From Acidimicrobiales bacterium (lineage in GTDB: Bacteria; Actinomycetota; Acidimicrobiia; Acidimicrobiales; SZUA-35), in contig JAHDFR010000015.1 of the NCBI GenBank assembly GCA_020628065.1, forward strand, positions 1 to 42,352: 42,352 nt of DNA, written 5' to 3'. The position numbers and the translations under genes are program-made. The notes beneath the pieces were generated by a model that was not told the origin of the DNA, did no database searches, and saw only the letters and a list, made by a program, of their open reading frames with translations. Of the stretch, positions 16,280 through 24,930 are shown piece by piece (positions within the stretch are counted from its first letter, which is position 1; every line of letters begins with the position of its first letter).

Positions 16280-17715
16280 GTTCCAGCCGATCCGGTCCGG
16301 TCACCGGGGTCAGCCGCCCGGGCCCAGGTTCGGACTCGAAGCCGTTGACCGAGCGATGCCGGTAGAGACTCGGCCAGCCGATCAAGGTTCTGGGCCAGAA
16401 CGCCGTCGGAGACGACGGCCGCCGGATTCGGTGTTCGTCCAACCCAATACGTAGCGGCCACGAATGCCGCCGATGCGGCGATCATGAGGTAGCCGATCCT
16501 TGCCGGCAGCGGGATTACGACCGGGATGATGGCACCCAAGACCCAGATCAGCTGGAAGCGGCTCTCATAACGGCTGAACGTCCGCCCGAGGTTTGCCCGA
16601 GGGGCGTCTCGCTGCACGATTGCGTCAAAGGCCTGTTTGCCGCCCTGGGCGGCCAGTGCTGTTCCCAGGCTCATGATGAACGCCCCGGCCAGCCCGGTGG
16701 AAATGGCGGCCAGTACGGCCAGAACGGTAAGAGCTATAAGGCCGTAAGCGAGAATCCGTTCTTCTCGAAGGCTTGCCCGTAGTCGGGGCACCGCCACCGA
16801 TCCCAATAGTCCGCCGAGCCCGACTCCGACCAGAGCCACCCCGAAGTGCCACGGCGGAGCTCCGCCGCTGGCCAAATCAAGCCGGTCGAAACCGACCGCT
16901 TGGCGGACCTGGTGACCAAGTTCGACCCCGGCGTTGGTCGGGCCGGGATCGATGCCACCCCGCAGGGCGAAGGCCAACAGCATGGTCACAAATCCGGCGA
17001 CACCGCGGAGATAGCCCATGGCACTGGACGAAACCAGAATCCCGGCACCACGCAGCTCGTTTCGTTCCGCTCGACCCTCCCGTTTGGGTGCCACGGTGGT
17101 GGAAGGGATGGCGAAGCCGAAGAAGGCGGCAGCCAGAAATGCGAATACACCCAGGGCCAGAACCCACTCCGCTCCCCCGAATCGCAGCAGCAATACGCCA
17201 GGCACACTGGCCGCTGCTCCCGACACGGCGGAAAGAATGGCCAGCCGGGAGTTGGACCGCACCAGGTCGGCTTCGGTGGCAACGGTCGTCGGCACCACCG
17301 CGCTCTTGGCCACCGCGTAGGTCTTGCCCATCACCAACATGGAAAATGCCAGCGGAAACAGTGGCCAGTCCTGTACGTACCGCACCAACGCGGCCATGAG
17401 GCCGGCTCGTACCAGCGCCGAGAAAATGATCATGTACCGACGTCCGCCGGGTACGCGATCCATCACCGGCCCCAGGAAGGGGGCTACGAACGCAAACGGG
17501 GCAATGGTGAGCAGCAGATACGCTCCGACCCGCCAGCGGGCGTCGTTGGGGTCGACGTCGAAGAACAGCGAGTCGGCCAGAGCAATGGCCAACAGGGCGT
17601 CGCCGGCGACCGAGAAGGCGTGTGTGCGGGCCAGGCGTTGGAACGGCGTGACGCTGCCGGGGGCGCGGCGGCGTGAGGGGTTCGTCCGGCCGCCGCCTGT
17701 TGTCGAAGTAGTCAC
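16258..17715 (-). CDS. MFS transporter
   Basis: The protein is 485 residues from the GTG at 17715 and has about 10-12 hydrophobic segments. After the first pair of helices comes a loop resembling the MFS motif A region (FLGPVMDRVPGGRRYM). Helices such as GAYLLLTIAPFAFVAPFLG, WVLALGVFAFLAAAFFGFAI and LAYGLIALTVLAVLAAISTGL follow. N- and C-terminal ends are predicted cytoplasmic. The transported compound cannot be inferred; the family includes EntS-like and drug-exporter-like members. TACCAT lies 9 bases before the start, suggesting a leaderless mRNA. It follows regX3 on the same strand after 87 bases, but probably has its own promoter. Confidence 0.9.
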   Translation of the reverse strand: MTTSTTGGGRTNPSRRRAPGSVTPFQRLARTHAFSVAGDALLAIALADSLFFDVDPNDARWRVGAYLLLTIAPFAFVAPFLGPVMDRVPGGRRYMIIFSALVRAGLMAALVRYVQDWPLFPLAFSMLVMGKTYAVAKSAVVPTTVATEADLVRSNSRLAILSAVSGAAASVPGVLLLRFGGAEWVLALGVFAFLAAAFFGFAIPSTTVAPKREGRAERNELRGAGILVSSSAMGYLRGVAGFVTMLLAFALRGGIDPGPTNAGVELGHQVRQAVGFDRLDLASGGAPPWHFGVALVGVGLGGLLGSVAVPRLRASLREERILAYGLIALTVLAVLAAISTGLAGAFIMSLGTALAAQGGKQAFDAIVQRDAPRANLGRTFSRYESRFQLIWVLGAIIPVVIPLPARIGYLMIAASAAFVAATYWVGRTPNPAAVVSDGVLAQNLDRLAESLPASLGQRLRVRTWARAADPGDRTGSAGTYSDSSP

Positions 17716-17724
17716 CAGGACAAG

Positions 17725-17730
17725 ATGGTA
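17725..17730 (-). promoter_or_regulatory. -10-like TACCAT, probable leaderless start of the MFS gene
   Basis: TACCAT ends 9 bases before the GTG at 17715; no Shine-Dalgarno sequence is present. Confidence 0.4.
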
Positions 17731-17802
17731 AACCGAATCAGTCCCGGACCAAAGACACCCCGGTCGGACGAGCGCCTCAGTCCCATGTTATTCGGGTGTT
17801 TC

Positions 17803-18549
17803 TCAGCGCTGGCGCTCGAACTTGTAACCCAGTCCTCGAATCGTGACGATCACACCCGGCTTGGACGGTTCTTGTTCGACCTTGCCTCTGAGTCGCTTAA
17901 TGTGCACGTCCAGGGTCTTGGTGTCGCCGACGTAGTCATGGCCCCAGACCCGGTCGATAAGTGCGTCTCGGGTAAGTACCCGACCGGCGTTGGCCATCAG
18001 GTAGTGAAGGAGCTCGAACTCCTTTAACGGCAAGGAGACCTCTTCACCCCGGATCACCACCTCATGTTTGGCGACATCGAGGGAAACATCACCGACGACG
18101 ATGGCCTCATCGACCGGCGTATCGGACCCTGTGTCGGCAACCGGCGTTGAGCGCCCGGCTTCGGCTCGGATAATGTCCTCCCGACGGAGAAGGGCACGGA
18201 TGCGGGCGACAAGCTCCCGTATCCGGTACGGCTTGGTCACATAGTCGTCGGCGCCCACCTCCAGCCCGACGACCGTGTCGACCTCCGCCGACTTGGCCGT
18301 GACCATGATGATCGGCACCGTTGAACGACTCCGGAGCTCACGGCAGACGTCCAGCCCCGAGACGCTGGGCAACATCAGGTCGAGCAGCACGACGTCGGGA
18401 TCACATTCGTCGAAGCCGGACAACGCTTCCGCTCCGGTCCTGGCGACAGACACGTCAAACCCCTCCCGGGACAACCCGACGGTCAGGGCGTCAACGTATG
18501 CTTCCTCGTCCTCGACTACCAGTACTCGACTGCGCTCGGCCTTTTCCAC
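17803..18549 (-). CDS. regX3: RegX3/PhoB-like OmpR-family response regulator
   Basis: The regulator controls phosphate-starvation genes in related actinobacteria. It is 248 residues from the GTG at 18549, which has a GGAGGAAGG ribosome site upstream; the frame remains open to 18594. The receiver domain (about 5-120) has the acidic pair in VVEDEE, phosphoacceptor Asp57 in VVLLDLMLPS, and the lysine in DYVTKPY. The winged-helix DNA-binding domain at the C-terminus shows LPLKEFELLHYLMANAGRVL, DRVWGHDYVGDTKTLDVHIK and VTIRGLGYKFE, nearly identical in pattern to mycobacterial RegX3. It follows the kinase gene after 116 bases containing a 14-bp repeat array. It is the last gene of the pst-phoU-senX3-regX3 group. 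Confidence 0.93.
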   Translation of the reverse strand: MEKAERSRVLVVEDEEAYVDALTVGLSREGFDVSVARTGAEALSGFDECDPDVVLLDLMLPSVSGLDVCRELRSRSTVPIIMVTAKSAEVDTVVGLEVGADDYVTKPYRIRELVARIRALLRREDIIRAEAGRSTPVADTGSDTPVDEAIVVGDVSLDVAKHEVVIRGEEVSLPLKEFELLHYLMANAGRVLTRDALIDRVWGHDYVGDTKTLDVHIKRLRGKVEQEPSKPGVIVTIRGLGYKFERQR

Positions 18550-18606
18550 CCTGGATCCTTCCTCCAACTTGTTTTGACCAACTCGTCCAACCAACTCACT
18601 TTGGCT

Positions 18607-18646
18607 GACTCGCTACTGCATACTCGCTACTGCAAACTCGCTTCAG
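18607..18646. repeat. 14-bp periodic repeat array before regX3
   Basis: ACTCGCTACTGCA occurs twice, 14 bases apart (18608-18620, 18622-18634), followed at the same spacing by the related ACTCGCTTCAG (18636-18646). A further CTCGCTTCAG starts at 18660 and overlaps the senX3 stop codon. The array lies in the senX3-regX3 spacer. It could be a set of regulator half-sites or a slippage product. Confidence 0.7.
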
Positions 18647-18665
18647 AACTCCCTACCGGCTCGCT

Positions 18666-20024
18666 TCAGGGTCGGCCGTTGCCCGCCTCGACGTCGGTTT
18701 GGGTTGGTGTGGAATCCAACTGCAGTTGAGCGGGAGACAGTGGAAGACGGACCGTGAACGTCGAACCGCGTCCTTCAACCGAGTCGACGTCAATAGTTCC
18801 GCCGTGGTTCATGACCGTATTGCGAACGATCGAGAGGCCAAGACCGGTTCCCCCGGTGTCACGGCTTCGGGCATTGTCGACTCGATAGAAGCGCTCGAAA
18901 ATGCGGTTGAGATCAGCCTCGGGAACGCCGATGCCCTGATCGGCCACCGACATCACCGCCTCCGGCCGGTCGGTTGAAGATGACCCGCCCTCAATAGCCA
19001 GCGACACGGTTACTGTGGCGTCGAGTCGCTCATCACTCGCCCGTCGACTACCGCCGACGGGCTCGGAGATGCCGAGAGGATCGAAGTAGGGAACATCGGA
19101 GTACTTGATGGCGTTGTCCAGCAGATTGGCCACCGCCGAGACGAGCTGCCCCTGCTCTCCGTCGACCAGGACCGGACCACTCTCGGTGTTGTCGACAACG
19201 ATGTCCACACCACGTTGCGTCGCCACCTCACTGACCCTGTCAATGGCCATGGACACGACCGACGCCAAGTCGGTGGTATCGGACGCGGTCACCGCTCCGG
19301 CGTCAAGCCGGGATAGGACCAACAGGTCGGCGATGGTCTGGCTCATGCGAACCGCTTCCCGTTGAATTCGGGCGGTCAACCGAGCCGCCACTGCATCGTC
19401 ATCGCAGTCGGCCAGCGTCTCGGCCAGGACACTCATGGCCCCGACAGGGGTGCGGAGCTCGTGGCTGACGTTGGCCACGAAGTCGCTGCGAACCCGCTCC
19501 GCATGGCGAGCTTCGGTTACGTCTTCCACCACAGCGGTCACACCGGTGATCTGGTCACCATCAAGACTGGGCGAAGCTTGGACTCGTAGGCTTCGTTGCG
19601 GCGGTCCGTAGAGGTCGAGGCTCTCTTCCAGCGACAGCCCGATGAGAGCGCCTTCCACCACCCGCTCGATGGCGGCCTCGGTCAAGGCGTTGCCGTGACG
19701 GGCGGTTTTGAACTCCTCGGCCGTCAGGTTCCTGTAAAGCTCCTCGCCTTGACCGTCGAACACCACCACACCGAGGCGAAGATCGGCCAAGGCTTTGGCA
19801 ACCAGGCTGGCCGCCAGTTGCGCGCCCGGCGGTTCCTCGCCGACGCTGGCGGCAACGTCGGCTGAACTTCCGACGATGCCGGCGCCGTACACCTCGGCGT
19901 CTGGATCGGCCGGCGGCGTTGAGTTGATCTCACCGGCCGACATCCGGGCCCGCCGCCCGGCCCAAAGAAGGCCAAGGACGGCTCCAATGACCAGTGCAGC
20001 CAGGACGGTGAGAACGCCTACCAC
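18666..20024 (-). CDS. senX3: SenX3/PhoR-like membrane histidine kinase
   Basis: This is the sensor partner of the adjacent RegX3-like regulator. From the GTG at 20024 it has 452 residues and begins directly with a membrane helix ([23 protein letters not shown]), as SenX3 does. The frame is open to 20087, but that start would overlap phoU by 53 bases. A PAS-like domain (about 75-175, [18 protein letters not shown]) precedes the dimerisation and phosphorylation box VSHELRTP (His188). The catalytic domain shows the N box [12 protein letters not shown]1 DQGIGVP, the F box IFERFYRVD and G2 GTGLGLSIV. There is almost no extracytoplasmic part, so signal input probably comes through PhoU and the Pst transporter. 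Confidence 0.92.
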   Translation of the reverse strand: MVGVLTVLAALVIGAVLGLLWAGRRARMSAGEINSTPPADPDAEVYGAGIVGSSADVAASVGEEPPGAQLAASLVAKALADLRLGVVVFDGQGEELYRNLTAEEFKTARHGNALTEAAIERVVEGALIGLSLEESLDLYGPPQRSLRVQASPSLDGDQITGVTAVVEDVTEARHAERVRSDFVANVSHELRTPVGAMSVLAETLADCDDDAVAARLTARIQREAVRMSQTIADLLVLSRLDAGAVTASDTTDLASVVSMAIDRVSEVATQRGVDIVVDNTESGPVLVDGEQGQLVSAVANLLDNAIKYSDVPYFDPLGISEPVGGSRRASDERLDATVTVSLAIEGGSSSTDRPEAVMSVADQGIGVPEADLNRIFERFYRVDNARSRDTGGTGLGLSIVRNTVMNHGGTIDVDSVEGRGSTFTVRLPLSPAQLQLDSTPTQTDVEAGNGRP

Positions 20025-20034
20025 TACCCCGCTT

Positions 20035-20769
20035 CTACTCCTCCGCCGAATCGCCGTGACCGTCGGCCATCTCGGCGTGAACCTCATGGCTACCGGTAAC
20101 CATGTAAATCACTCGTTCTCCGATGTTGACCGCGTGATCACCGACTCGCTCGTAGTAGCGGGCGATAAGCGCCAACTGGACCGCTCCCGAAAGCTCGATT
20201 TCCTGCTGCCCTTCGTGAGCGAAAATCGCCTCGACCATGTCACGGTTGAGCTGGTCGAGTTCGTCGTCGATGTCACCCAGGGCCGCCGCCAACGACACGT
20301 TGTTGTCGGCAAAGGCGTCCAGCGACAACCGAAGGAGCTTGTTGGCTTCCTTGCTCATGGAAGCGGCAAGACCGCGGATCTGCGGAGTGAGAGATTGCCC
20401 GAACATTCGTCGACTGGCTTTGCACACGTTGACCATCAGATCGGCTGAGCGCTCGATCTCGGAGAGCATGTGAATACAGGTCACAAGCCGTCGGAGCTCG
20501 CCCGCCATCGGGGCCTGTCTGGCCATGATGGAAAGGCACTGCTCTTCCAGCTCGGCGGCCAGGTCGTCGACCTCGTCATCGGCATCGATGACAGCCTGCG
20601 CATCGCTCAGATTCCCGGAGAGAAGAGCTTCAGTACTTCTGGGGATCGTTTCGCACGCCAGCGCTCCAAGCCGGAGAATCCCATTGGTAAGGTCCTCAAG
20701 CTCTCGGTGGTAGGCAATTCGGTGTTCAACCTGCGGTGGCTGATTTGATGTGGTCTCGTCGATGGTCAC
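20035..20769 (-). CDS. phoU: Phosphate transport regulator PhoU
   Basis: PhoU is a cytoplasmic helical protein that links the Pst transporter to the phosphate sensor kinase and restrains it when phosphate is plentiful. The protein is 244 residues from a GTG with AAGGG 5 bases upstream. It contains two PhoU three-helix units, with the first at about 20-110 (LEDLTNGILRLGALACETI, ADDEVDDLAAELEEQCLSIMARQAP) and the second at about 125-215 (DALADNN-like region, DIDDELDQLNRDM, YYERVGDHAVNIGERV). The family D/E-x3-D/E metal-site pattern is visible in both units. It lies between pstB and the kinase gene, the order expected for co-regulation. Confidence 0.95.
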   Translation of the reverse strand: MTIDETTSNQPPQVEHRIAYHRELEDLTNGILRLGALACETIPRSTEALLSGNLSDAQAVIDADDEVDDLAAELEEQCLSIMARQAPMAGELRRLVTCIHMLSEIERSADLMVNVCKASRRMFGQSLTPQIRGLAASMSKEANKLLRLSLDAFADNNVSLAAALGDIDDELDQLNRDMVEAIFAHEGQQEIELSGAVQLALIARYYERVGDHAVNIGERVIYMVTGSHEVHAEMADGHGDSAEE

Positions 20770-20859
20770 GTCGACCCTTTCCTGTTGCGGCGGCGGGATG
20801 GGCCGGTCAGCTCTCGGACCTGGACCGCTTACCGCCCGCGGGTGTTCTGGCGATACGGC

Positions 20860-21756
20860 CTAGCCGAATCTACCGGTCACATAGTTCTCCGTCCGCTCAT
20901 CACTGGGGTTGGAGAAGATCTTTTGGGTTTCGTCGAACTCCACCAGCTGGCCTGTTCGTCGATCGCTTTGCGAGTCGAGTTCGGTGGTGAAGAAGCCGCA
21001 GCGGTCACTGACCCTGGCGGCCTGCTGCATGTTGTGGGTCACAATCATGATGGAGTAGTCGTTCTTGAGCTCCTGCATGAGGTCTTCAATGCGCCCTGTG
21101 GCGATGGGGTCAAGAGCCGAACAAGGCTCATCCATCAGCAACACATCAGGCTTGGTGGCAATGGCTCGGGCAATGCACAGCCGCTGCTGCTGACCCCCGG
21201 AGAGCCCGAGAGCCGAATCGTCCAAGCGGTCTTTGACTTCGTCCCAGATCGCAGCAGAGCGCAACGACTGCTCCACCAGCGCGTCCCAATCCCCTTTAGG
21301 CACCCCGGCGATCCGGGGCCCATAGGTGATGTTCTCCCTGATCGATTTGGGGAACGGATTCGGTTTCTGGAATACCATTCCAATCCGACGGCGAACCTCA
21401 ACCGGGTCAACGCTTTCGCCATAGAGATCGATCCCCATGTACGACACCAGTCCCTCCACCCGGGCGGTGGGGATCAGGTCGTTCATGCGGTTGATCGACC
21501 GGAGCACGGTCGACTTGCCACAGCCCGAAGGGCCGATCATGGCTGTGATCTCATGCCGGTTGATGGGCATGGTCACGTTTCGCACGGCCCGGAAGGTTCC
21601 GTAGAACACGGAAACGTCCTCCAGGGTCACCACGGCTTCAGCCTCGGCACGCAACGCCAGATCGCCTTCGGCCGAAGGTGAGACGGCCCCGCCCGAAGCC
21701 AGTTGTGTTGGGTTTGAGCTGTCTTCAGCCTGCATAGATTTTGCCTCTGTAGCCAT
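20860..21756 (-). CDS. pstB: Phosphate ABC transporter ATP-binding protein PstB
   Basis: PstB powers phosphate import through PstA and PstC. From the ATG at 21756, preceded by GGAG at 5 bases, it has 298 residues; the frame is open to 21798. The first 40 residues are a variable extension. Walker A is GPSGCGKST, the Q loop is in [13 protein letters not shown], the ABC signature is LSGGQQQR, Walker B is [12 protein letters not shown], and the switch His is in IVTHNMQQA. The C-terminal [16 protein letters not shown] and the family ending ENYVTGRFG are present. It is third in the pstC-pstA-pstB order. Confidence 0.96.
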   Translation of the reverse strand: MATEAKSMQAEDSSNPTQLASGGAVSPSAEGDLALRAEAEAVVTLEDVSVFYGTFRAVRNVTMPINRHEITAMIGPSGCGKSTVLRSINRMNDLIPTARVEGLVSYMGIDLYGESVDPVEVRRRIGMVFQKPNPFPKSIRENITYGPRIAGVPKGDWDALVEQSLRSAAIWDEVKDRLDDSALGLSGGQQQRLCIARAIATKPDVLLMDEPCSALDPIATGRIEDLMQELKNDYSIMIVTHNMQQAARVSDRCGFFTTELDSQSDRRTGQLVEFDETQKIFSNPSDERTENYVTGRFG

Positions 21757-21900
21757 TGCGACTCCTTCTCCCGGATTCATGCCGGTTGCCGGACTCATAC
21801 CGGATACCGGTTCGATACCGAGTCTGATACCGGATCGACGGTACCGGCCTGCGGGTATCGGCCTCTTGCGTTCTCAGTCAGGGTGACTCGACGGCGAGCC

Positions 21901-22866
21901 TCAGCCCTGACGCTTTCGTTCAAATCTGTTTCGTAGTATCACTGCTGCCGCGTTGAAGCTCAGTACCACCAGGAGCAGTACCACGATGGCAGCTGAGGTC
22001 ACCGGCTGCCATTCAGCACCCGGCTGCTTGGCCATGTCCGTTATCACAATGGGCATGGCGGTGAATTTCTCACCAAGCTGTTGTAGTTCGAAAAACCCGG
22101 TCCGGGGCCCCAACTTGCCCTGCACTGCGCCCACCAGAATTAGCGGTGCGGCCTCGCCCAGGGCTCGGGCCAACGAAAGCAGCGTGCCGGTCAGAATGCC
22201 GGGAGCGGCGTAGGGCAGGGTATGGGATTTGATGACCTCCCACTTGGTGGCCCCAACGCCGTAGGCGGCCTCTCGGAGGCTGCTGGGTACGGCCCGAATG
22301 GCTTCGGCCGAAGTGATGATGACCACCGGCAGCGCCAGCGCGGCCAGCGTCAATCCACCGGCGGTGGTGGTGTTTCCCCTGGACAGCGCCACATCGCCGT
22401 ACACCCCTTTGAAGATGCCAACGAAGATGGTCAGACCGAGGATGCCGTACACAACCGACGGCACGCCCGCCAGGTTACGAATGTTGATGTTGATTGTCCG
22501 GGTCAACCAATTGTCGGAGGCGTACTCCTCGAGGTAGATAGCCGCCGCGATGCCGACCGGGAAGGTGAGAAAGATGACAAAGACGCCGATCCAGAAGGTC
22601 CCGCGCAGCCCTTGAAAGATGCCGGTCTCGTCTGCTCGCGTCCGGCTTGGGTTGGCCAGGAACGTGTCCAACCGTTCACTGAACACCGGGAACCCGTCGA
22701 CGAAGACATCGTAAACCAGTACGGCCAGCACCAGAAGGGCGAAGCCCAGGGTGCTGATCAAAGCCCACTTGAAGACACCTTCAGTGAGGTTAAATCCACC
22801 GGTCTCCAGTTGGCGACGGACCCGGTCGGAGGTGTTCTTGTCGAGGATGGGCTGGGTGATCGACAT
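21901..22866 (-). CDS. pstA: Phosphate ABC transporter permease PstA
   Basis: PstA is one of the two membrane subunits of the phosphate importer. The protein is 321 residues with six membrane segments, starting with LISTLGFALLVLAVLVYDVFV and then IGVFVIFLTFPVGIAAAIYLEEYA. The permease EAA-like loop that contacts PstB appears as SLREAAYGVGATKWEVIKSHTLP with the downstream GILTGTLLSLARALGEAAPLI. The start lies 2 bases after the pstC stop codon, and GGAGG lies within the end of pstC, so the two are translationally linked. Confidence 0.96.
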   Translation of the reverse strand: MSITQPILDKNTSDRVRRQLETGGFNLTEGVFKWALISTLGFALLVLAVLVYDVFVDGFPVFSERLDTFLANPSRTRADETGIFQGLRGTFWIGVFVIFLTFPVGIAAAIYLEEYASDNWLTRTININIRNLAGVPSVVYGILGLTIFVGIFKGVYGDVALSRGNTTTAGGLTLAALALPVVIITSAEAIRAVPSSLREAAYGVGATKWEVIKSHTLPYAAPGILTGTLLSLARALGEAAPLILVGAVQGKLGPRTGFFELQQLGEKFTAMPIVITDMAKQPGAEWQPVTSAAIVVLLLVVLSFNAAAVILRNRFERKRQG

Positions 22867-22868
22867 TG

Positions 22869-23840
22869 CTAGTACACCTCCCGTACTCGGCGAACGAATC
22901 TGTCGGCGATGAGGTTCAGCGTGAGCGTGATCACAAACAACACGAATCCAACAAAGAAAAGTGAGCCGAAGCCGAGCTCCGATATGGTCCCATCGGTTCC
23001 CGAGGCCTGGCTGGCCATGGCCGCGGTCATGGTTGATCCCCGTTCAAGAGGGTTGACGGTGAACAGGGCACTGTTGCCGGACGCACCGGCGGCCAGGAAG
23101 ACGACCATCGTCTCTCCGATGGCACGAGAGGTGGCGACGATTCCTGCAGCCACCAGGCCTGAAATGGCGGCCGGCAACACAACTGAGAGCGTGGTCGTCC
23201 GCTTACGGGCTCCAAGGCCGGCCGACGCCATCCGGAGAGCGTGAGGAACCGAGCGCATGGCGTCCTCGGAGATCGACGCCATCAGGGGGATGGTCAGCAG
23301 CCCGACGCCAAGACCGGCAGCCAGCAGGCTCTGTCCGTCGGCTCCGTCAAACACGTTGCCAACGACGTTGGGGGCGATCCAGCGAAGGGCGAAGAATCCC
23401 AGCACAACCGAGGGGATGCCGGCGAGCACCTCAAGAATGGGCTTGACGATTCGACGCACCCGCTCGTTGGCGTATTCGGAGAGATAGATGGCCGAGCCGA
23501 GGCCGATTGGTGCGGCGACCGCCATAGCCACGATGGTGACCACGATGCTGCCGACCAAAAGAGTCTTGATGTCAAAGTCGAAGAAGCGGGGTGCCCACTT
23601 GTCCGACCACAGATTGGCGAAGCTGATACCTTCGCGGGCTTCGGCCAGGTCCACCGCTCCGGGGTTGGCCAAGCCGATCATGAACTCGATCGCCCGGTAG
23701 AGCAGCGATCCGACAATGCCAAAGCTGATGAGGATGGACGTCAAAGCCGCTGCAGCCACGATGATGTGGACGGCCCGTTCCCTGGTTCGTCGTCGAGCGT
23801 TGCCCGACAGCGTTTCAGGCTGAGGTGTTGCTACCGCCAA
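22869..23840 (-). CDS. pstC: Phosphate ABC transporter permease PstC
   Basis: PstC is the other membrane subunit of the phosphate importer. The 323-residue protein starts at a TTG (23840) with AAGGAG about 10 bases upstream. It has six membrane segments; the loop that meets PstB reads HALRMASAGLGARKRTTTLSVVLPAAISGLVAAGIVATSRAIGET in register (fragments HALRMASAGLGARKR and VLPAAISGLVAAGIV). The conserved PLGLGSAIYLSEYA-like stretch APIGLGSAIYLSEYANE is present. It is the first gene of the operon. The periplasmic phosphate-binding gene pstS, which normally precedes pstC, is absent from the window. Confidence 0.96.
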   Translation of the reverse strand: MAVATPQPETLSGNARRRTRERAVHIIVAAAALTSILISFGIVGSLLYRAIEFMIGLANPGAVDLAEAREGISFANLWSDKWAPRFFDFDIKTLLVGSIVVTIVAMAVAAPIGLGSAIYLSEYANERVRRIVKPILEVLAGIPSVVLGFFALRWIAPNVVGNVFDGADGQSLLAAGLGVGLLTIPLMASISEDAMRSVPHALRMASAGLGARKRTTTLSVVLPAAISGLVAAGIVATSRAIGETMVVFLAAGASGNSALFTVNPLERGSTMTAAMASQASGTDGTISELGFGSLFFVGFVLFVITLTLNLIADRFVRRVREVY

Positions 23841-24254
23841 TGCAGTGCTACTCCTTCGCTAACGCCGTGGTCGGCGCCGGTTTCGACCTCACAGGCAACC
23901 TGTCGGCCAACCACACCGTCGAATCCACAGCTGAACCCATACTCGACGAAGCAACCCGAAGCTGACCCCATGAGGGTCCTGCTCTCCCCGGCGTACCGAT
24001 CGCCGCTACCCATATGCATTAGCATCTCGCCAATCTCGATGACGTCCTGCGACCCCCAGTGGAGGTCGTGCCTCGGACCAGCAATTTCTGTGATCCATTC
24101 CTGAGGTTATGTATCGGACGTTACGGCCCCTTAGTTCACAGGTGAACGGAAGGAAAACAGAATGTGACGGTTCAACGAACTGCAGCGAGCAGCAGCACCA
24201 AAGATCGTGACCCTGGCCTCCGGCCTGCGACGACTCCTGTGGGTTGGCGGCTTC
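23841..24254. other. 414-bp control region upstream of pstC
   Basis: No convincing gene lies between pstC and the Nudix gene. The region holds the two GTTC/GAAC palindromes listed separately and about 290 bases between them and the pstC start. That gives either a long 5' leader or a downstream promoter. Short frames on the minus strand (for example 23831-24025) show no PstS features such as a signal peptide or phosphate-binding motifs. Confidence 0.5.
24134..24180 (-). promoter_or_regulatory. PHO-box-like palindromes upstream of pstC
   Basis: GTTCACAGGTGAAC (24134-24147) is a perfect 6-2-6 inverted repeat. On the minus strand it contains GTTCACCTGTG, close to the actinobacterial PHO-box repeat unit GTTCACC. 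A second palindrome GTTCAACGAAC lies at 24170-24180, about 34 bases away centre to centre, near three helical turns. Binding by the RegX3-like regulator encoded in the same operon is inferred. Confidence 0.5.
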
Positions 24255-24812
24255 TCAGTCGACGTTGGTGACGCCTTCCGGCCCGGATCGCCCGTCGGAC
24301 CACTCATCGATCAGATTCCTGGCGTGGCCGTAGGAGAGCATGTTCTGGGCCTCGGCCGGCGCCAGCCAGCGAATCTCATCCACTTCGCTGTTGGAGACGA
24401 AAGCGCCATCGGTGCAACGCATGACCCACCACCGAACCACTTTGTCTCGGCCCCGGACCAAGTAGTGATCGGGCGATAGTTCCCGCTCGATCTCCCCACC
24501 AAATCCGGTCTCTTCCCGGGTTTCCCGGATGGCGCACTCCAGATCGGTCTCGCCGTCCTCCCGCTTGCCTTTGGGAAGGTCCCAGTCGTCGTATTGGGGC
24601 CGGTGGACAACCAGCACCTCGCTCTGACCATTAGCCTCGCGATAGACAAGACACCCGGCGGCCCGGATGATTTCTCCCTCGTCGATCTTCAACAGAGAGG
24701 TCAGCTCGGAGATCTGTTCGGCGGCGTTGTTGGCATTGTCCGGCCCGTCCAGGCGTTCGATGGTTCCCGAATCCTGGTCGTCGGCGCCGGCGCTGCCCGC
24801 AGCCTCATTCAT
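24255..24812 (-). CDS. Nudix hydrolase (MutT1-like domain)
   Basis: The protein is 185 residues. After a 45-residue acidic, poorly conserved N-terminus comes the Nudix fold. The Nudix box at residues 82-104 reads GKREDGETDLECAIRETREE followed by TGF, a full match to GX5EX7REUXEEXGU. Upstream stretches AAGCLVYRE and WDLPKGK match the MutT1/Ap6A-hydrolase branch. Such enzymes cleave nucleoside diphosphates linked to another group, such as 8-oxo-dGTP or diadenosine polyphosphates. In mycobacteria mutT1 also lies beside ppk, but MutT1 there has an added histidine phosphatase domain that is absent here. The gene follows ppk after 118 bases on the same strand. Confidence 0.92.
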   Translation of the reverse strand: MNEAAGSAGADDQDSGTIERLDGPDNANNAAEQISELTSLLKIDEGEIIRAAGCLVYREANGQSEVLVVHRPQYDDWDLPKGKREDGETDLECAIRETREETGFGGEIERELSPDHYLVRGRDKVVRWWVMRCTDGAFVSNSEVDEIRWLAPAEAQNMLSYGHARNLIDEWSDGRSGPEGVTNVD

Positions 24813-24930
24813 GCGGTTACCTGCATGAGCTCCACATTAGGTCACAGGATCGAATAGAGGTGAACTTTGCCAAGTTCGACAGCTTAGACCGGACCGCCCG
24901 GCCCTACGCAACGTCTCGACGTCAAGATCG

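Noticed and set aside
23831-24025. Possible pstS remnant upstream of pstC
   Set aside because: The translated frame has no signal peptide or phosphate-binding motifs and does not resemble PstS.
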